54,922 nucleotides of DNA from Deltaproteobacteria bacterium (lineage in GTDB: Bacteria > Desulfobacterota > Desulfuromonadia > Geobacterales > Pseudopelobacteraceae). Made by a program: the position numbers and the translations under genes. The notes beneath the pieces are model-generated. The model was not told the origin of the DNA. It saw only the letters and a list, made by a program, of their open reading frames with translations, and searched no databases. Of the stretch, positions 18,303-27,451 are shown one piece after another. Within the stretch, counting starts at the first letter, position 1; the number at the start of each line of letters is the position of its first letter. The stretch is taken from contig JAJXUW010000003.1 in NCBI GenBank assembly GCA_021782545.1, forward strand, positions 1 to 54,922, in the 5' to 3' direction.

Positions 18303-19589
18303 CTACAGACGCCAGCATCGCACACCGGCCTGCTGTATGGCAAAACGGTCAAGGATGCCCTTGACGTCAACCACCAGCGGTGTCCCGTGAGACAGGCGAT
18401 GGAGATCTTCGGCAGTCAGACGGTGATAGGGACGGTGCGCAACGGCAATTATGATTACTGCCGCCGGTTGCAGCTGTTCAAACGGGCATAGCTGCAACCC
18501 GTATTCATGCATCGCCTCGGCTGCATCGGCCTGGGGGTCTGTCACCTGCACCACACAACCGTACTCCTCAAGTTCACGGATGATATCGATCACCTTGGAA
18601 TTACGAAGATCGGGGCAGTCCTCCTTGAAGGTCAATCCCAATACCGTTACCCGATCCCCCAGCACACTGTGACCGGCATGGATCATCTCCTTGACGGTCT
18701 TTTGGGCTATGAAACGCCCCATCCCGTCGTTTATGCGACGGCCTGACAAGATGACCTGGGGGATGTAGCCGATCTTTTCCGCCTTATGGGTCAGATAATA
18801 GGGATCTACACCGATGCAATGCCCACCGACCAGTCCCGGTTTGAATTTTAGAAAGTTCCATTTGGTACCGGCTGCCTCCAGAACCTCATTGGTATCTAGC
18901 CCCAGCCGGTCGAAGAGTAACGCCAGTTCGTTCATCAGGGCGATGTTCAGGTCGCGCTGCGTGTTCTCGATAACCTTGGCCGCCTCGGCCACCTTGATGG
19001 AGGGAGCCTTGTGCACACCCGCGGTCACCACCGAGCCATAGACTGCCGCCACAACCTCCAGAGTTGCGGCGTCCTGTCCCGAAACGACCTTTTTTATCTT
19101 GGTGAAGGTATGTTCCTTGTCGCCGGGGTTGATCCGTTCGGGGCTATAGCCGACGGTAAAATCACGGCCGCAGGTAAGCCCCGAGGCGCGCTCCAGGATA
19201 GGTACGCACTCATCCTCGGTGACGCCCGGATAGACCGTCGATTCGTAAACCACAATATCACCACGCTTCAGGGCCTTCCCCGCCGTTTCCGAAGCCCTGA
19301 ACATCAGGGTGAGATCTGGTTTGTTGGCCTCATCCACCGGTGTCGGTACGGCTACGATATGAAAATCGGCCAGAGACAACTGTTCGAGCCTGTCAGTAAA
19401 CAGTATGTCAGCCGCCTGCAGCTCATCTGCCGTCACCTCACCGGTGCGGTCGTGACCAGCCTTCAACTCTGCTATTCGCACCGGGTTGATGTCGAACCCG
19501 ATGGTGCGATGCACTTTACCGAATGTTACCGCCACCGGCAGACCAACATAGCCAAGCCCTATAACCGAAATGGTACGCTCAGTATGCAT
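18303..19589 (-). CDS. tviB: Nucleotide sugar dehydrogenase, TviB/WbpO type
   Basis: This is a UDP-sugar 6-dehydrogenase, probably oxidising UDP-N-acetylhexosamine to the uronic acid with two NAD+. It has 428 residues. The N-terminal Rossmann motif is GLGYVGLP (residues 11-18). The middle has YESTVYPGVTEDECVPIL and YSPERINPGDKEH, and the catalytic cysteine is in GGHCIGVDPYYLTHKA. These features match the Vi-antigen TviB and WbpA/WbpO group better than UDP-glucose dehydrogenase (Ugd). It supplies an acidic HexNAcA precursor to the EPS locus. Shine-Dalgarno GGAGGG precedes the ATG. Exact stereochemistry (GlcNAc or GalNAc) is not decidable from sequence. Confidence 0.9.
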   Translation of the reverse strand: MHTERTISVIGLGYVGLPVAVTFGKVHRTIGFDINPVRIAELKAGHDRTGEVTADELQAADILFTDRLEQLSLADFHIVAVPTPVDEANKPDLTLMFRASETAGKALKRGDIVVYESTVYPGVTEDECVPILERASGLTCGRDFTVGYSPERINPGDKEHTFTKIKKVVSGQDAATLEVVAAVYGSVVTAGVHKAPSIKVAEAAKVIENTQRDLNIALMNELALLFDRLGLDTNEVLEAAGTKWNFLKFKPGLVGGHCIGVDPYYLTHKAEKIGYIPQVILSGRRINDGMGRFIAQKTVKEMIHAGHSVLGDRVTVLGLTFKEDCPDLRNSKVIDIIRELEEYGCVVQVTDPQADAAEAMHEYGLQLCPFEQLQPAAVIIIAVAHRPYHRLTAEDLHRLSHGTPLVVDVKGILDRFAIQQAGVRCWRL

Positions 19590-19655
19590 GAAAGCCCCCT
19601 CCGCAGACGTTCAATCCTGTCACCAGCAACGTATCCAAAGCCTCAAGGCAGGCAT

Positions 19656-20288
19656 CTAATGCGGCAAAAACTCCTGAATACTTGGATAAAACGCCCTAGC
19701 AAACCGCTCGGCTACCTGTATGGCCTTCGCTTGATCGGTATCGAAAGGGACGCTGATCCGTACAAAGGCGGAGTCACGGCGTCGGGAAAACAGTGAATTG
19801 GTTATTTCGGCCAGTTTGAGAGAATATTCGTCCGACAGCGTCTTCTCCCGCACCTGAAACCAGTAAAGATACAGCTCCTTCTGCCCTCCCTTTTGATACA
19901 CGGCGCGAACCACCCGCAGGCGCCCCGCAGGCAGATCAAGCATACCGCGTTTTGTCCAAAGCTCAAACCAGCCGCTGCCGGGCAGACAGTGCTTGGGGGA
20001 GTGAATACCACCCGAATCCTTGCCGCCGCTGTAATAGCCAAGATAGAGCGAAACCCGGTTGCCGGCGGTATCGGTATACTGCCGAGAGAAATAATCGGCG
20101 GCCTTCAACACACGTAAGACGCCAGCACTAAACTCCGATTGCGAAGTCATCTGCCATTCGGCAACCGTCCGCGGAAATTCACTGAACGGCTTGTTGGCAG
20201 GGATCTGTACATCGGCATGCAGATGAAGGTACAGGGCCAAGGCGCCCAACAGAAGATAAATACTGACAAATCGGGTAGATGGCTTCAT
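19656..20288 (-). CDS. epsI: EpsI family protein, exosortase-associated
   Basis: This is a 210-residue envelope protein of the EpsI family, always linked to exosortases; its exact role is not established. One N-terminal membrane segment (about 8-24) anchors it. The periplasmic domain carries the family hallmark HSPKHCLPGSGW at residues 96-107 with Cys101. In many XrtA loci this domain is fused to the C-terminus of the exosortase. Here it is a separate gene whose ATG overlaps the exosortase stop by four bases. A 66-base gap follows before the tviB start. The family call is secure, the function unknown. Confidence 0.93.
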   Translation of the reverse strand: MKPSTRFVSIYLLLGALALYLHLHADVQIPANKPFSEFPRTVAEWQMTSQSEFSAGVLRVLKAADYFSRQYTDTAGNRVSLYLGYYSGGKDSGGIHSPKHCLPGSGWFELWTKRGMLDLPAGRLRVVRAVYQKGGQKELYLYWFQVREKTLSDEYSLKLAEITNSLFSRRRDSAFVRISVPFDTDQAKAIQVAERFARAFYPSIQEFLPH

Positions 20289-21139
20289 GTTGGCCTCCCA
20301 GTCCCCGGCGGAAGCCGTTTCAACAGTACTCCCAAGACGAGCAGCAAGGCCATTGCCAAGACAAATACGACAATACCGGTAAACTCATGAAAAAAGCCTT
20401 GCGCTGCCTGCGCCCCCCAATACTGCGCCAGAAAACCGGTCACTATTACCCGTGATGCATTGGTCGCAATGGCGATCGGCAGGGCAGCGACTATCAGCAC
20501 GACACGTTTCCATGGCGGGATGGTTATGATGCATGCATACGCCAATGCCAAGGCCACCAACGAAATCAGGGAACGTATGCCGCTGCAGGCATCTGCCACC
20601 TCCAGGGTAGTGGTCGGGAACATGATGACATTCCCCTCCCGCACCACGACCACCCCGCAGAGTTGTAAAAAGAGCACTGACACCTTGGTGACGAACAGCT
20701 TCAACGGGAAGGCGATCATGTCGTACAGGAGGTACGGAATTGGCACCATGAAGAACAGGTAGCCAAGTGGCAGCGCCATCCCTTTAAGCACCTCCCGACC
20801 AAACACAAACAGTACCAGGCCGGCCAGCAGTACGATCAACGATGAACGCATCAAAAAATATTCCGACCCCAGCCATGAGAACAACAACTGGAAACCTCCC
20901 GCCAACAGCACAACCAGTCCCCAGTTGCTTGGCTCTAGCGGTATCGCCTTTACCTCAGGCCAGCGTTGCCAGAAAAAATACCCGGCAATCAACGGCACCA
21001 AAAAGCCGTGGGAATAGTTTTCGTCCGTGTACCATTCCAGCACCATGGCCGGCATGATCTGCCAATATACAGCGACAAGCAAAAGGCCAATGGCGAACAG
21101 GTGCCAACGGTACTGCTTAAGTGCCTGATCAAAGTTCAT
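20285..21139 (-). CDS. xrtA: Exosortase A
   Basis: This is the polytopic membrane transpeptidase that recognises the C-terminal PEP-CTERM signal of exported proteins, cleaves it and passes the protein on for anchoring or glycosylation. It has 284 residues from ATG 21139 (GGAG six bases upstream; the GTG four codons earlier forms part of that site). About eight hydrophobic segments are seen. The catalytic residues of the family are all present: Cys185 in VADACSGIRSL, Arg230 in TNASRVIVTG and His251 in FFHEFTGIVVF. It overlaps epsI by four bases. No PEP-CTERM substrate gene is found in this window, so targets must lie elsewhere. Confidence 0.97.
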   Translation of the reverse strand: MNFDQALKQYRWHLFAIGLLLVAVYWQIMPAMVLEWYTDENYSHGFLVPLIAGYFFWQRWPEVKAIPLEPSNWGLVVLLAGGFQLLFSWLGSEYFLMRSSLIVLLAGLVLFVFGREVLKGMALPLGYLFFMVPIPYLLYDMIAFPLKLFVTKVSVLFLQLCGVVVVREGNVIMFPTTTLEVADACSGIRSLISLVALALAYACIITIPPWKRVVLIVAALPIAIATNASRVIVTGFLAQYWGAQAAQGFFHEFTGIVVFVLAMALLLVLGVLLKRLPPGTGRPT

Positions 21140-21175
21140 ACGGAACTCCACGGGTATCAGTACACGTTGCTGTTA

Positions 21176-22186
21176 TTACACGTGATAATAGGCACGGTAC
21201 CACTCGACAAACCGCGCTATTCCCTCTTCTATAGGGGTTTGAGGCCTAAAGCCGGTGTCACGGGTCAGATCGTCAACATCGGCGAAGGTGCTCGGCACAT
21301 CCCCCGGCTGCATCGGCAGCATGTTTTTTACAGTGCTCTTCCCTAGACAATTTTCAAGCACCTCAATAAAATAAAGCAATTCTACGGGCGTATTGTTGCC
21401 AATATTGTAAACCCGCCACGGGACGAAGCTGGTCCCGGGATCGGGGGCCAGGCCGTTCCAGGTGGGGTCCGGAGAGGCAATCCGCCCGGCAGCCCTGACA
21501 ACCCCTTCTGCAATATCATCGACATACGTAAAATCACGCTTCATCCGGCCATGGTTATAGACATCAATGGGGTTCCCTTCCAGGATCGCTTTCGTAAAAA
21601 GAAACAGCGCCATATCCGGCCGCCCCCAGGGGCCATAGACCGTAAAGAAACGTAGACCGGTCGTGGGCAGACCATAGAGATTCGAATACGTATGGGCCAT
21701 CAGCTCGTTGGCCTTCTTGGTAGCCGCATACAGCGAGAGCGGATGATCGACATTCTGGTGCACAGAAAACGGCATGGCCGTATTGGCGCCATAGACCGAA
21801 CTCGACGAGGCATACACCAAGTGTTTCACGCCATGATGCCGGCAACCTTCAAGTATGTTGATAAAACCGACCAGATTGCTGTCTACATAGGCATGGGGAT
21901 TGGTTATCGAGTATCGCACGCCAGCCTGGGCGGCCAGATTGATGACACTATCAAAGCGGTGCGCATTAAACAGCCCCTCTATCAGGGGGCGGTCCTCAAG
22001 CCCTCCCCTCACAAAGCTAAAACCTGGCAGATCTGTCAGGCGGGCCAGTCTGGCCTCCTTCAACGACACGGCATAGTAGTCGTTTAAGTTATCAAGTCCG
22101 ACAACCGTCTCGCCCTGCTCAAGCAGGCGCAGACTCACATGGTAGCCGATGAAACCGGCAGCGCCGGTAACCAATACGGTGGACAT
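21176..22186 (-). CDS. NAD-dependent epimerase, UDP-glucuronate 4-epimerase-like
   Basis: This is an extended short-chain dehydrogenase/reductase of 336 residues that inverts C4 of a UDP-sugar. The NAD motif GAAGFIG is at residues 8-14, followed by [18 protein letters not shown] and the catalytic YAATK pair near 158-162. The segment [24 protein letters not shown] is typical of UDP-glucuronate 4-epimerases (LspL/Cap1J type), so UDP-galacturonate is the likely product. No UDP-glucose dehydrogenase is in the window, so its substrate is made elsewhere, or it may act on the TviB product. It lies 37 bases before xrtA. The leader holds a small hairpin of doubtful meaning. Confidence 0.9.
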   Translation of the reverse strand: MSTVLVTGAAGFIGYHVSLRLLEQGETVVGLDNLNDYYAVSLKEARLARLTDLPGFSFVRGGLEDRPLIEGLFNAHRFDSVINLAAQAGVRYSITNPHAYVDSNLVGFINILEGCRHHGVKHLVYASSSSVYGANTAMPFSVHQNVDHPLSLYAATKKANELMAHTYSNLYGLPTTGLRFFTVYGPWGRPDMALFLFTKAILEGNPIDVYNHGRMKRDFTYVDDIAEGVVRAAGRIASPDPTWNGLAPDPGTSFVPWRVYNIGNNTPVELLYFIEVLENCLGKSTVKNMLPMQPGDVPSTFADVDDLTRDTGFRPQTPIEEGIARFVEWYRAYYHV

Positions 22187-22259
22187 ACCGGGAAACCTCC
22201 CTCGTTTTTTGAACCGGTCGGGCCTTGCCCAACCATCTGGTGACGGCCCTACAGTGCCA

Positions 22260-23279
22260 TCACCAGCCTATATCCGCTATAAGGGGCAGATGATCGGATC
22301 CGATATCCCGGCCGACCCTGCAGGAAAGGGGTTTCAATCCCTTTCCCACCAGAATATGGTCTATCCGCACCCCAAAAGACAGACCGCCGACACTGACGCG
22401 CTGGGTAAAACCGTATCCCCAGCCGGTAGCACTGAAGGCGTTTGCATAACCGTTCCAGTACCGTTTATAGAGGTTGCTCTCAACCGGCGTATTAAAATCT
22501 CCGGCGAGAATCACGGGCGGTTTTAACGTGCCGATAGTATCGGCAAGGTTGCCAGCGACAAACCATCTGCCGGCAATCTGTTGATCGAACAACTGCCTCC
22601 TCGATGGTCTCACGAGGGTTCTCCTATCCAGTAGTGCCTGCAGGCCAAAACGTGGTGAAGGCAGATGAAGCGAGCACACGTCGACCGCCCCTTTTGGCGT
22701 TTGTATAACGGCTTGAAGCAGATGGGTCTCGGGCCACAGCTCTGTTTTTTGCTGTAATTCTGTTGCATTATAAGAAACAATCGGGTAGCGGGATAACACC
22801 GCCAATCCACCGTGCCGGACCACCTGCCACCCCGCCGGCACCGGAAGCCTTAAGGCATCGGGACATTCCTGTAGCGCCGCAACGTCAATCGCAGACTCTC
22901 TGAGCAGGGCTGCGAACTCCTCTGCATTATACCACCCTCCCAGGATGTTATAACTGAGCACCCGTATGTGGTGACTACCAGAGCCGACCGTCTCCTTCAA
23001 AGGCAGGTTAAAGCCCATCAAAGGGCCTGCCACAACTCCCCCTGCCAGCATGAGCGGCAATAAGGCACGGCGACGACGCCACACGGCTAACGGTACAAGG
23101 AACGCTGTCGGTAACGCAGCAAGCCAGCGCGGCGCAAACAGGAGCATGGCCAGAGGCCACCACTGTTCCTGTGCATACTGCAAGGCGAGCCAGAGCGTCA
23201 CCATGAGCAGCAGATCGCACCAAGCAACCCAGGTGAGCCAACGACTGGCCTGCCTTGTGATCTGCCAGCGCCCGCTCAT
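22260..23279 (-). CDS. Membrane-anchored endonuclease/exonuclease/phosphatase family protein
   Basis: This protein has 339 residues and belongs to the EEP superfamily of metal-dependent phosphodiesterases. Residues 15-95 hold about three membrane segments. The C-terminal domain, probably on the periplasmic side, has the family motifs in order: [36 protein letters not shown] and [10 protein letters not shown]. All catalytic residues appear intact. Members of this superfamily cut nucleic acids, phospholipids or inositol phosphates; the substrate here is unknown. Its place inside an EPS operon makes phospholipid- or polyprenyl-phosphate-linked substrates plausible, but that is inference. Start ATG 23279 has GGAG upstream. 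Confidence 0.88.
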   Translation of the reverse strand: MSGRWQITRQASRWLTWVAWCDLLLMVTLWLALQYAQEQWWPLAMLLFAPRWLAALPTAFLVPLAVWRRRRALLPLMLAGGVVAGPLMGFNLPLKETVGSGSHHIRVLSYNILGGWYNAEEFAALLRESAIDVAALQECPDALRLPVPAGWQVVRHGGLAVLSRYPIVSYNATELQQKTELWPETHLLQAVIQTPKGAVDVCSLHLPSPRFGLQALLDRRTLVRPSRRQLFDQQIAGRWFVAGNLADTIGTLKPPVILAGDFNTPVESNLYKRYWNGYANAFSATGWGYGFTQRVSVGGLSFGVRIDHILVGKGLKPLSCRVGRDIGSDHLPLIADIGW

Positions 23280-23287
23280 TACCGCTC

Positions 23288-24646
23288 CTAGCTAAACGGG
23301 TTTGGCAGCCGCGAGATACAGAACCGGTATTTCCCGGAGTCTTCCGACTGGATAGAGTCGACATATTCCAGTTGATAGGCCATCCGGTTCCCAAAACGTT
23401 GCTGCGCCAGCCGGTCGATATCCTGGAGGGTCTGCTCCGAAAACTGTTCTCCCCGCACCAGCCGGAAAAGCAGTCTATCGCGCTCTTCCTGGACAATCTG
23501 CATCTGCTTGACCCCCGGCAACTGCATGGCGAAGTTTTCCGTCAGCGATATGCCTGAGATATACTGCCCGTCGGGTGTTACCACATAGTCGGCCACCCGC
23601 CCTTCCAGAGCGTCTAAAACCGGGTAACTGCAGCCGCAGGGGCAGTCCTTTCCAACGGACAACCGTCCGACATCACCCACCTTGTACCGAATCATCGGCA
23701 TACCGTAGTTGCTGAGATCAGTTACCACAATCGCCCCCGGCGCACCGGACGGTACCGGTTTGTCGTCACGCACAAACTCAACCATCAGTGTATCGCAGTT
23801 TAGGTGCATCTGCCCTGCCGGACATTCACAGGCGATCAGACTCACCTCCTCGCAGCCGTACCGGTTGGTGACGCGACAGCCGAATACCCGTTCTATGGCC
23901 TGACGTTCAAAATCGTGCAAGACCATACAGGTGCTGATGATGCCTTGAGGATGTATACCAGCCAGGCCTCTTTGTTCCATGAATCTGGTAAACAAAAACA
24001 ATGAATGGGCATGCCCAAAAAGTATTACCGGTTGTTTTTTTAACAGCTTGCCATGAAAGGCCCGCATGGTCGGCTCATCCATCTTGAGGGTATCCAGATA
24101 GACATGACGAACAAGCAGCAGGTTGCGCAGATACATCCGCCAGTTTTGGTAACACTCAGGATTGCCCCAGATCGCCCCTACCCGTTCGCCGATATCCCAG
24201 CCGGACCAACGGTCATAGGCGATGGTTACCCCCCGCTTCCACTGGCAGCTCGCCTCGTCGACAAACAACTCAAGCGATACCCCCGTGGAGCCGGACGTCT
24301 TCTTCTGGACCAATTCTGTCGTCGGCACGTTGCGCGCCACCATACGAGCCATATTGGCCCGAATAGCATCTTTGGTCAGAAACGGCACGCGCTGCAGGTC
24401 ATCCTGGGTATAGATTTGTTCAGGGGTAATCCCTGCCGCAGCAAACAGGTCGCGGTAGTAGTCGGTCTGTTCGGTGGCATGGCGGACCAACGCACGTAAC
24501 CGCTCCTCCTGGTATGCCCGCACCCTCTCCCGTGGCCAGCGGTGCATCTGCTCAACCATTTTCAGGTTACGCAGATAGGGAGAACGTTCCTTCATCGCCC
24601 AAAGCGGGGCGACGAGCCCCCGTATGCATGCACCTGAAATGCTCAA
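23288..24646 (-). CDS. Phenylacetate-CoA ligase (PaaK/CapK)-like adenylate-forming enzyme
   Basis: This protein has 452 residues from TTG 24646 (Shine-Dalgarno AGAAAGG). The start matches the usual CapK N-terminus (GLVAPLWAMKERSPYLRNL), whereas the ORF-track start overlaps the upstream gene for 97 bases. The AMP/ATP-binding loop is KKTSGSTGVSLELF, and the adenylate-interacting region is NRYGCEEVSLIACECPAG. Two cysteine groups (CECPAGQMHLNC and CPCGCSYP) could bind metal. CapK-type proteins are common in capsule and EPS loci. They are thought to activate a carboxylic acid as acyl-adenylate, but the acceptor is unknown, and no acyl carrier protein is nearby. It is cytoplasmic. Confidence 0.88.
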   Translation of the reverse strand: MSISGACIRGLVAPLWAMKERSPYLRNLKMVEQMHRWPRERVRAYQEERLRALVRHATEQTDYYRDLFAAAGITPEQIYTQDDLQRVPFLTKDAIRANMARMVARNVPTTELVQKKTSGSTGVSLELFVDEASCQWKRGVTIAYDRWSGWDIGERVGAIWGNPECYQNWRMYLRNLLLVRHVYLDTLKMDEPTMRAFHGKLLKKQPVILFGHAHSLFLFTRFMEQRGLAGIHPQGIISTCMVLHDFERQAIERVFGCRVTNRYGCEEVSLIACECPAGQMHLNCDTLMVEFVRDDKPVPSGAPGAIVVTDLSNYGMPMIRYKVGDVGRLSVGKDCPCGCSYPVLDALEGRVADYVVTPDGQYISGISLTENFAMQLPGVKQMQIVQEERDRLLFRLVRGEQFSEQTLQDIDRLAQQRFGNRMAYQLEYVDSIQSEDSGKYRFCISRLPNPFS

Positions 24647-24666
24647 CCGATTGCCTTTCTGGGCGG

Positions 24667-26556
24667 TCAGTAGCTGACCGTAAGGTACCCCACAGGCCAG
24701 GTCCCCTGGTCGTCTCGGTATAACGGCACCGTAATAATACCTGCAGCGGCTAGCGCATCCCACGCCGTTGCGGAAGAATCCGGTTTGGTCACGAAGGTAC
24801 CGGCATCGGTCACCACCTGTATGCGGTGGGGGGACAGCAACCTGACTTGTTCAAGCGGCGCCTTCCTGTTGTGCAGTTCATAGTCGTAAAGCAGCAGCGA
24901 CGTGGCACCATCAGGGCCGGTTACGCTCTCGCCATCAACTACCGGGTTGCCATTTGCGAGCCTGATTGCGACACCGCTAGGCGTTGCGAAACGGAGCTCC
25001 TGCAACTGAACACCGATCTCTCTGCCGAAAAAAACGGATTTTGCCCCTTTACCGGCGGCATGCAACGCAACACTCTCCTTGGAAGCCCCCATCAGATACC
25101 TGTTCGAGACAAATCGCCCGGTACCGTCAAAGTAGCCTCCCATCGCACAGGCGACGGTCGAGTAGCCAGGATAACTGTCTTTTTTCACGAACGTATTGTG
25201 GACAAACAAGGGGTATCCGCCGCAGGCGCCATATTCATCCCCGAGTACGACATTCACGTTGTTGGTGATAACCGTGTTGTCTGCAAAGGTCAACGCACCG
25301 GCATTGCCGCCATTGCAGGCGATACCGAAGGCCGTGCCCTTTCCGTCTTTGTCCAGTACCGTTATGCGGTTGTTGTAAAACCGCGCCGACTCACCGGCGT
25401 TCAGCGCCACCATCAGGCCGCGGCCTTTACCATTTACCAGCACCGGCTTTCCGTTGGCGGATTGGGTGCCATGGTATGAGGCATCGGTGTGCACGGTTAT
25501 GCTGTTATCATGAAAACGGATGTTATTCCCCCCCCAGGTGGTACGAAATCCAACGGCATAATTGCCACAAGGCGTTGCCGGGTTCAGGCAGCCCGGGCTG
25601 CTGCCGTACTCGGTGCCCAGCATCGTGGTCTGCACGTCGATGGAATTATGATACACGTCAATATCGTCGGTACCGTTCGACACGAAGCCGATGCCGATCG
25701 GGTGTTCCCCTCGACCGACAATCCTGTTGTCATGCACGGTTACATGCTTCTGCCGATACCCACCGATACCTGCAGAATTGGTGGCAAGACTGTGCAGTGA
25801 GATGCTGTTGCCATAGACGGCACCATAACTGCCGATGCTGATCCCCCGATGACGGGCATGCCTGATGATGTTATTACGCACGATATTGCGGGGGGCCACC
25901 GCCTGAATGGCGTCAATGCCCTGGTGTCTGTTCTTGAGGGTTCCCGATGACCAGTCATCCTCCAACAGATTGCCTTCAATGAGACTGTCTTCCACGTATT
26001 GCAGCTTGAATCCGGTGACATCTCTGCCGCCATAGCGGGCATGGATATTGGCGACCTGCAGACGGCTCATCCCCACCGACCTGATCGGATTGTTGCCCCG
26101 TCCGTACTCGTCCCCCTCCGACAGGGCGGCCCCCTGAAAGATCTTTCCGTTAATGATGGCAATATCCGTCTTGTTATAGGCGTCAATCGTCACCCCTTCG
26201 CCAGGCCTCGACTGATTATAGGTGATGGACTTGCCATTGAGATTCAGCACCACCTTTGCAGCCCGAATGGCAATGGCGGTCCCCTCTGCCACAATATCCC
26301 CCGTCACGAGATACTCCACGCCGGGTGTACTGATGACGTAGGGCGCATCGTAATGCCCTCCCGGTATGGTAACCGTCCTGTTGACATACCTACGCGCAGG
26401 AATGTCCTGGACCAAGGCGGGCATGGCCATCTCCGGGGCAGCCGTCGCATCGGCTCCCATACCTTCTACGGCATACAGCGCAAGGGCCATGCTGCCCAGC
26501 AGGCCCGACAGCAGGCGCACCACCGACACCCTGGTTTTCACGGCAGGAGCAGACAT
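24667..26556 (-). CDS. Secreted right-handed parallel beta-helix protein
   Basis: This protein has 629 residues from ATG 26556, overlapping the preceding glycosyltransferase gene by 19 bases. A signal peptide covers about residues 1-35 (VVRLLSGLLGSMALALYAVEG). The body consists of many short strands of the type NNIIRHARHRGISIGS, HDNRIVGRGEHPIGIG and FHDNSITVHTDA, the pattern of pectate-lyase/NosD-like beta-helices. It is probably periplasmic or extracellular and may bind, cut or epimerise the polysaccharide made by this locus; no catalytic residues can be assigned. The C-terminus (GTWPVGYLTVSY) is not a PEP-CTERM signal, so it is not an exosortase substrate. Confidence 0.85.
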   Translation of the reverse strand: MSAPAVKTRVSVVRLLSGLLGSMALALYAVEGMGADATAAPEMAMPALVQDIPARRYVNRTVTIPGGHYDAPYVISTPGVEYLVTGDIVAEGTAIAIRAAKVVLNLNGKSITYNQSRPGEGVTIDAYNKTDIAIINGKIFQGAALSEGDEYGRGNNPIRSVGMSRLQVANIHARYGGRDVTGFKLQYVEDSLIEGNLLEDDWSSGTLKNRHQGIDAIQAVAPRNIVRNNIIRHARHRGISIGSYGAVYGNSISLHSLATNSAGIGGYRQKHVTVHDNRIVGRGEHPIGIGFVSNGTDDIDVYHNSIDVQTTMLGTEYGSSPGCLNPATPCGNYAVGFRTTWGGNNIRFHDNSITVHTDASYHGTQSANGKPVLVNGKGRGLMVALNAGESARFYNNRITVLDKDGKGTAFGIACNGGNAGALTFADNTVITNNVNVVLGDEYGACGGYPLFVHNTFVKKDSYPGYSTVACAMGGYFDGTGRFVSNRYLMGASKESVALHAAGKGAKSVFFGREIGVQLQELRFATPSGVAIRLANGNPVVDGESVTGPDGATSLLLYDYELHNRKAPLEQVRLLSPHRIQVVTDAGTFVTKPDSSATAWDALAAAGIITVPLYRDDQGTWPVGYLTVSY

Positions 26557-27413
26557 TTGAGCGCCCTCTTCACCAGCTGTGGATAGACCGGCATCATGAC
26601 AAACGCCTTGCCAAAATAGCGCAGGGCCTCTCTCCTGCTGCCCTGTGCCGCAAAGTATACGGCCATATTTGACCAGGTATCCGCCCATGCCAACCGGGGA
26701 ACATACCACGCAAACCTGTCCCGCAGCAGAGGATCGCTGAGCGATTTGCGCATAATCCTCTGTGCACAGTCGTATCGCTTAAGCGTGTTTCGAGAAAGGT
26801 TTGCATGACCGGTCCGATACTTGACCAAGGGCTCATCGACGAAGACAAATTCCGATCGGGCCGCCACCCTGATCCACAGGTCATAGTCAATACCCATCGG
26901 CAGGGTTTCATCAAAAAAACCAACCTGGTCCAGCACCGAACGTCGTATTACTGCCGAAGAAAAACAGATGAAATTGTCAACGAAAATCCGATCCAAGACA
27001 TTGCCGCGCCACAGCCGGCGCTCATCGCCGGATATCTCTTCACCATCCTGATTGATCCACTTGCGCCGCGCATACACCACCCCGACGTGCGGATCATCAA
27101 ACAAGGTCATCTGCTTCTCAAGTTTGTCAGGCATCCAAAGATCATCGGCATCCAGAAAAGCGACAAATTCACCGTTACTTTGTCTGATACCACGGTTTTT
27201 TGCTTTGGGCTGACCGGCGTTTTCCTGCCGAATGTAGCTGACACGGCCATCAGCTGCATATCCCTGCATAATGGCAGGCGTATTGTCGGTTGAGCCGTCA
27301 TCCACAACGATCACGTCAAAATCACGATAGGTCTGATCAAGCACAGAGGCAAGCGATGCCTTAAGGTATCTACCGTAATTATAGCAGGTTATGACAACAG
27401 ATACTGTTGGCAT
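26538..27413 (-). CDS. Family 2 glycosyltransferase
   Basis: This is a cytoplasmic GT-A fold sugar transferase of 291 residues that would add one sugar to the lipid-linked EPS repeat. The N-terminal part is canonical GT2: VSVVITCYNYGRYL, VIVVDDGSTDNT, and the metal-binding FLDADDLW. Acceptor-side DYDLWIR follows. No membrane helix is present. I chose ATG 27413 with AAGG eight bases upstream over the in-frame GTG three codons earlier. It lies 38 bases after the flippase gene, and its 3' end overlaps the beta-helix gene. Sugar specificity cannot be read from sequence. Confidence 0.92.
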   Translation of the reverse strand: MPTVSVVITCYNYGRYLKASLASVLDQTYRDFDVIVVDDGSTDNTPAIMQGYAADGRVSYIRQENAGQPKAKNRGIRQSNGEFVAFLDADDLWMPDKLEKQMTLFDDPHVGVVYARRKWINQDGEEISGDERRLWRGNVLDRIFVDNFICFSSAVIRRSVLDQVGFFDETLPMGIDYDLWIRVAARSEFVFVDEPLVKYRTGHANLSRNTLKRYDCAQRIMRKSLSDPLLRDRFAWYVPRLAWADTWSNMAVYFAAQGSRREALRYFGKAFVMMPVYPQLVKRALKCLLLP

Positions 27414-27451
27414 AGTAAACACCTTGACCCTATGAAAGATGGAACGAGACG

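Noticed and set aside
22216-22234. Hairpin GGTTGGGC-AAG-GCCCGACC before the epimerase gene
   Set aside because: Eight base pairs with a three-base loop, but no U-tract in the direction of transcription; not a convincing terminator or attenuator.
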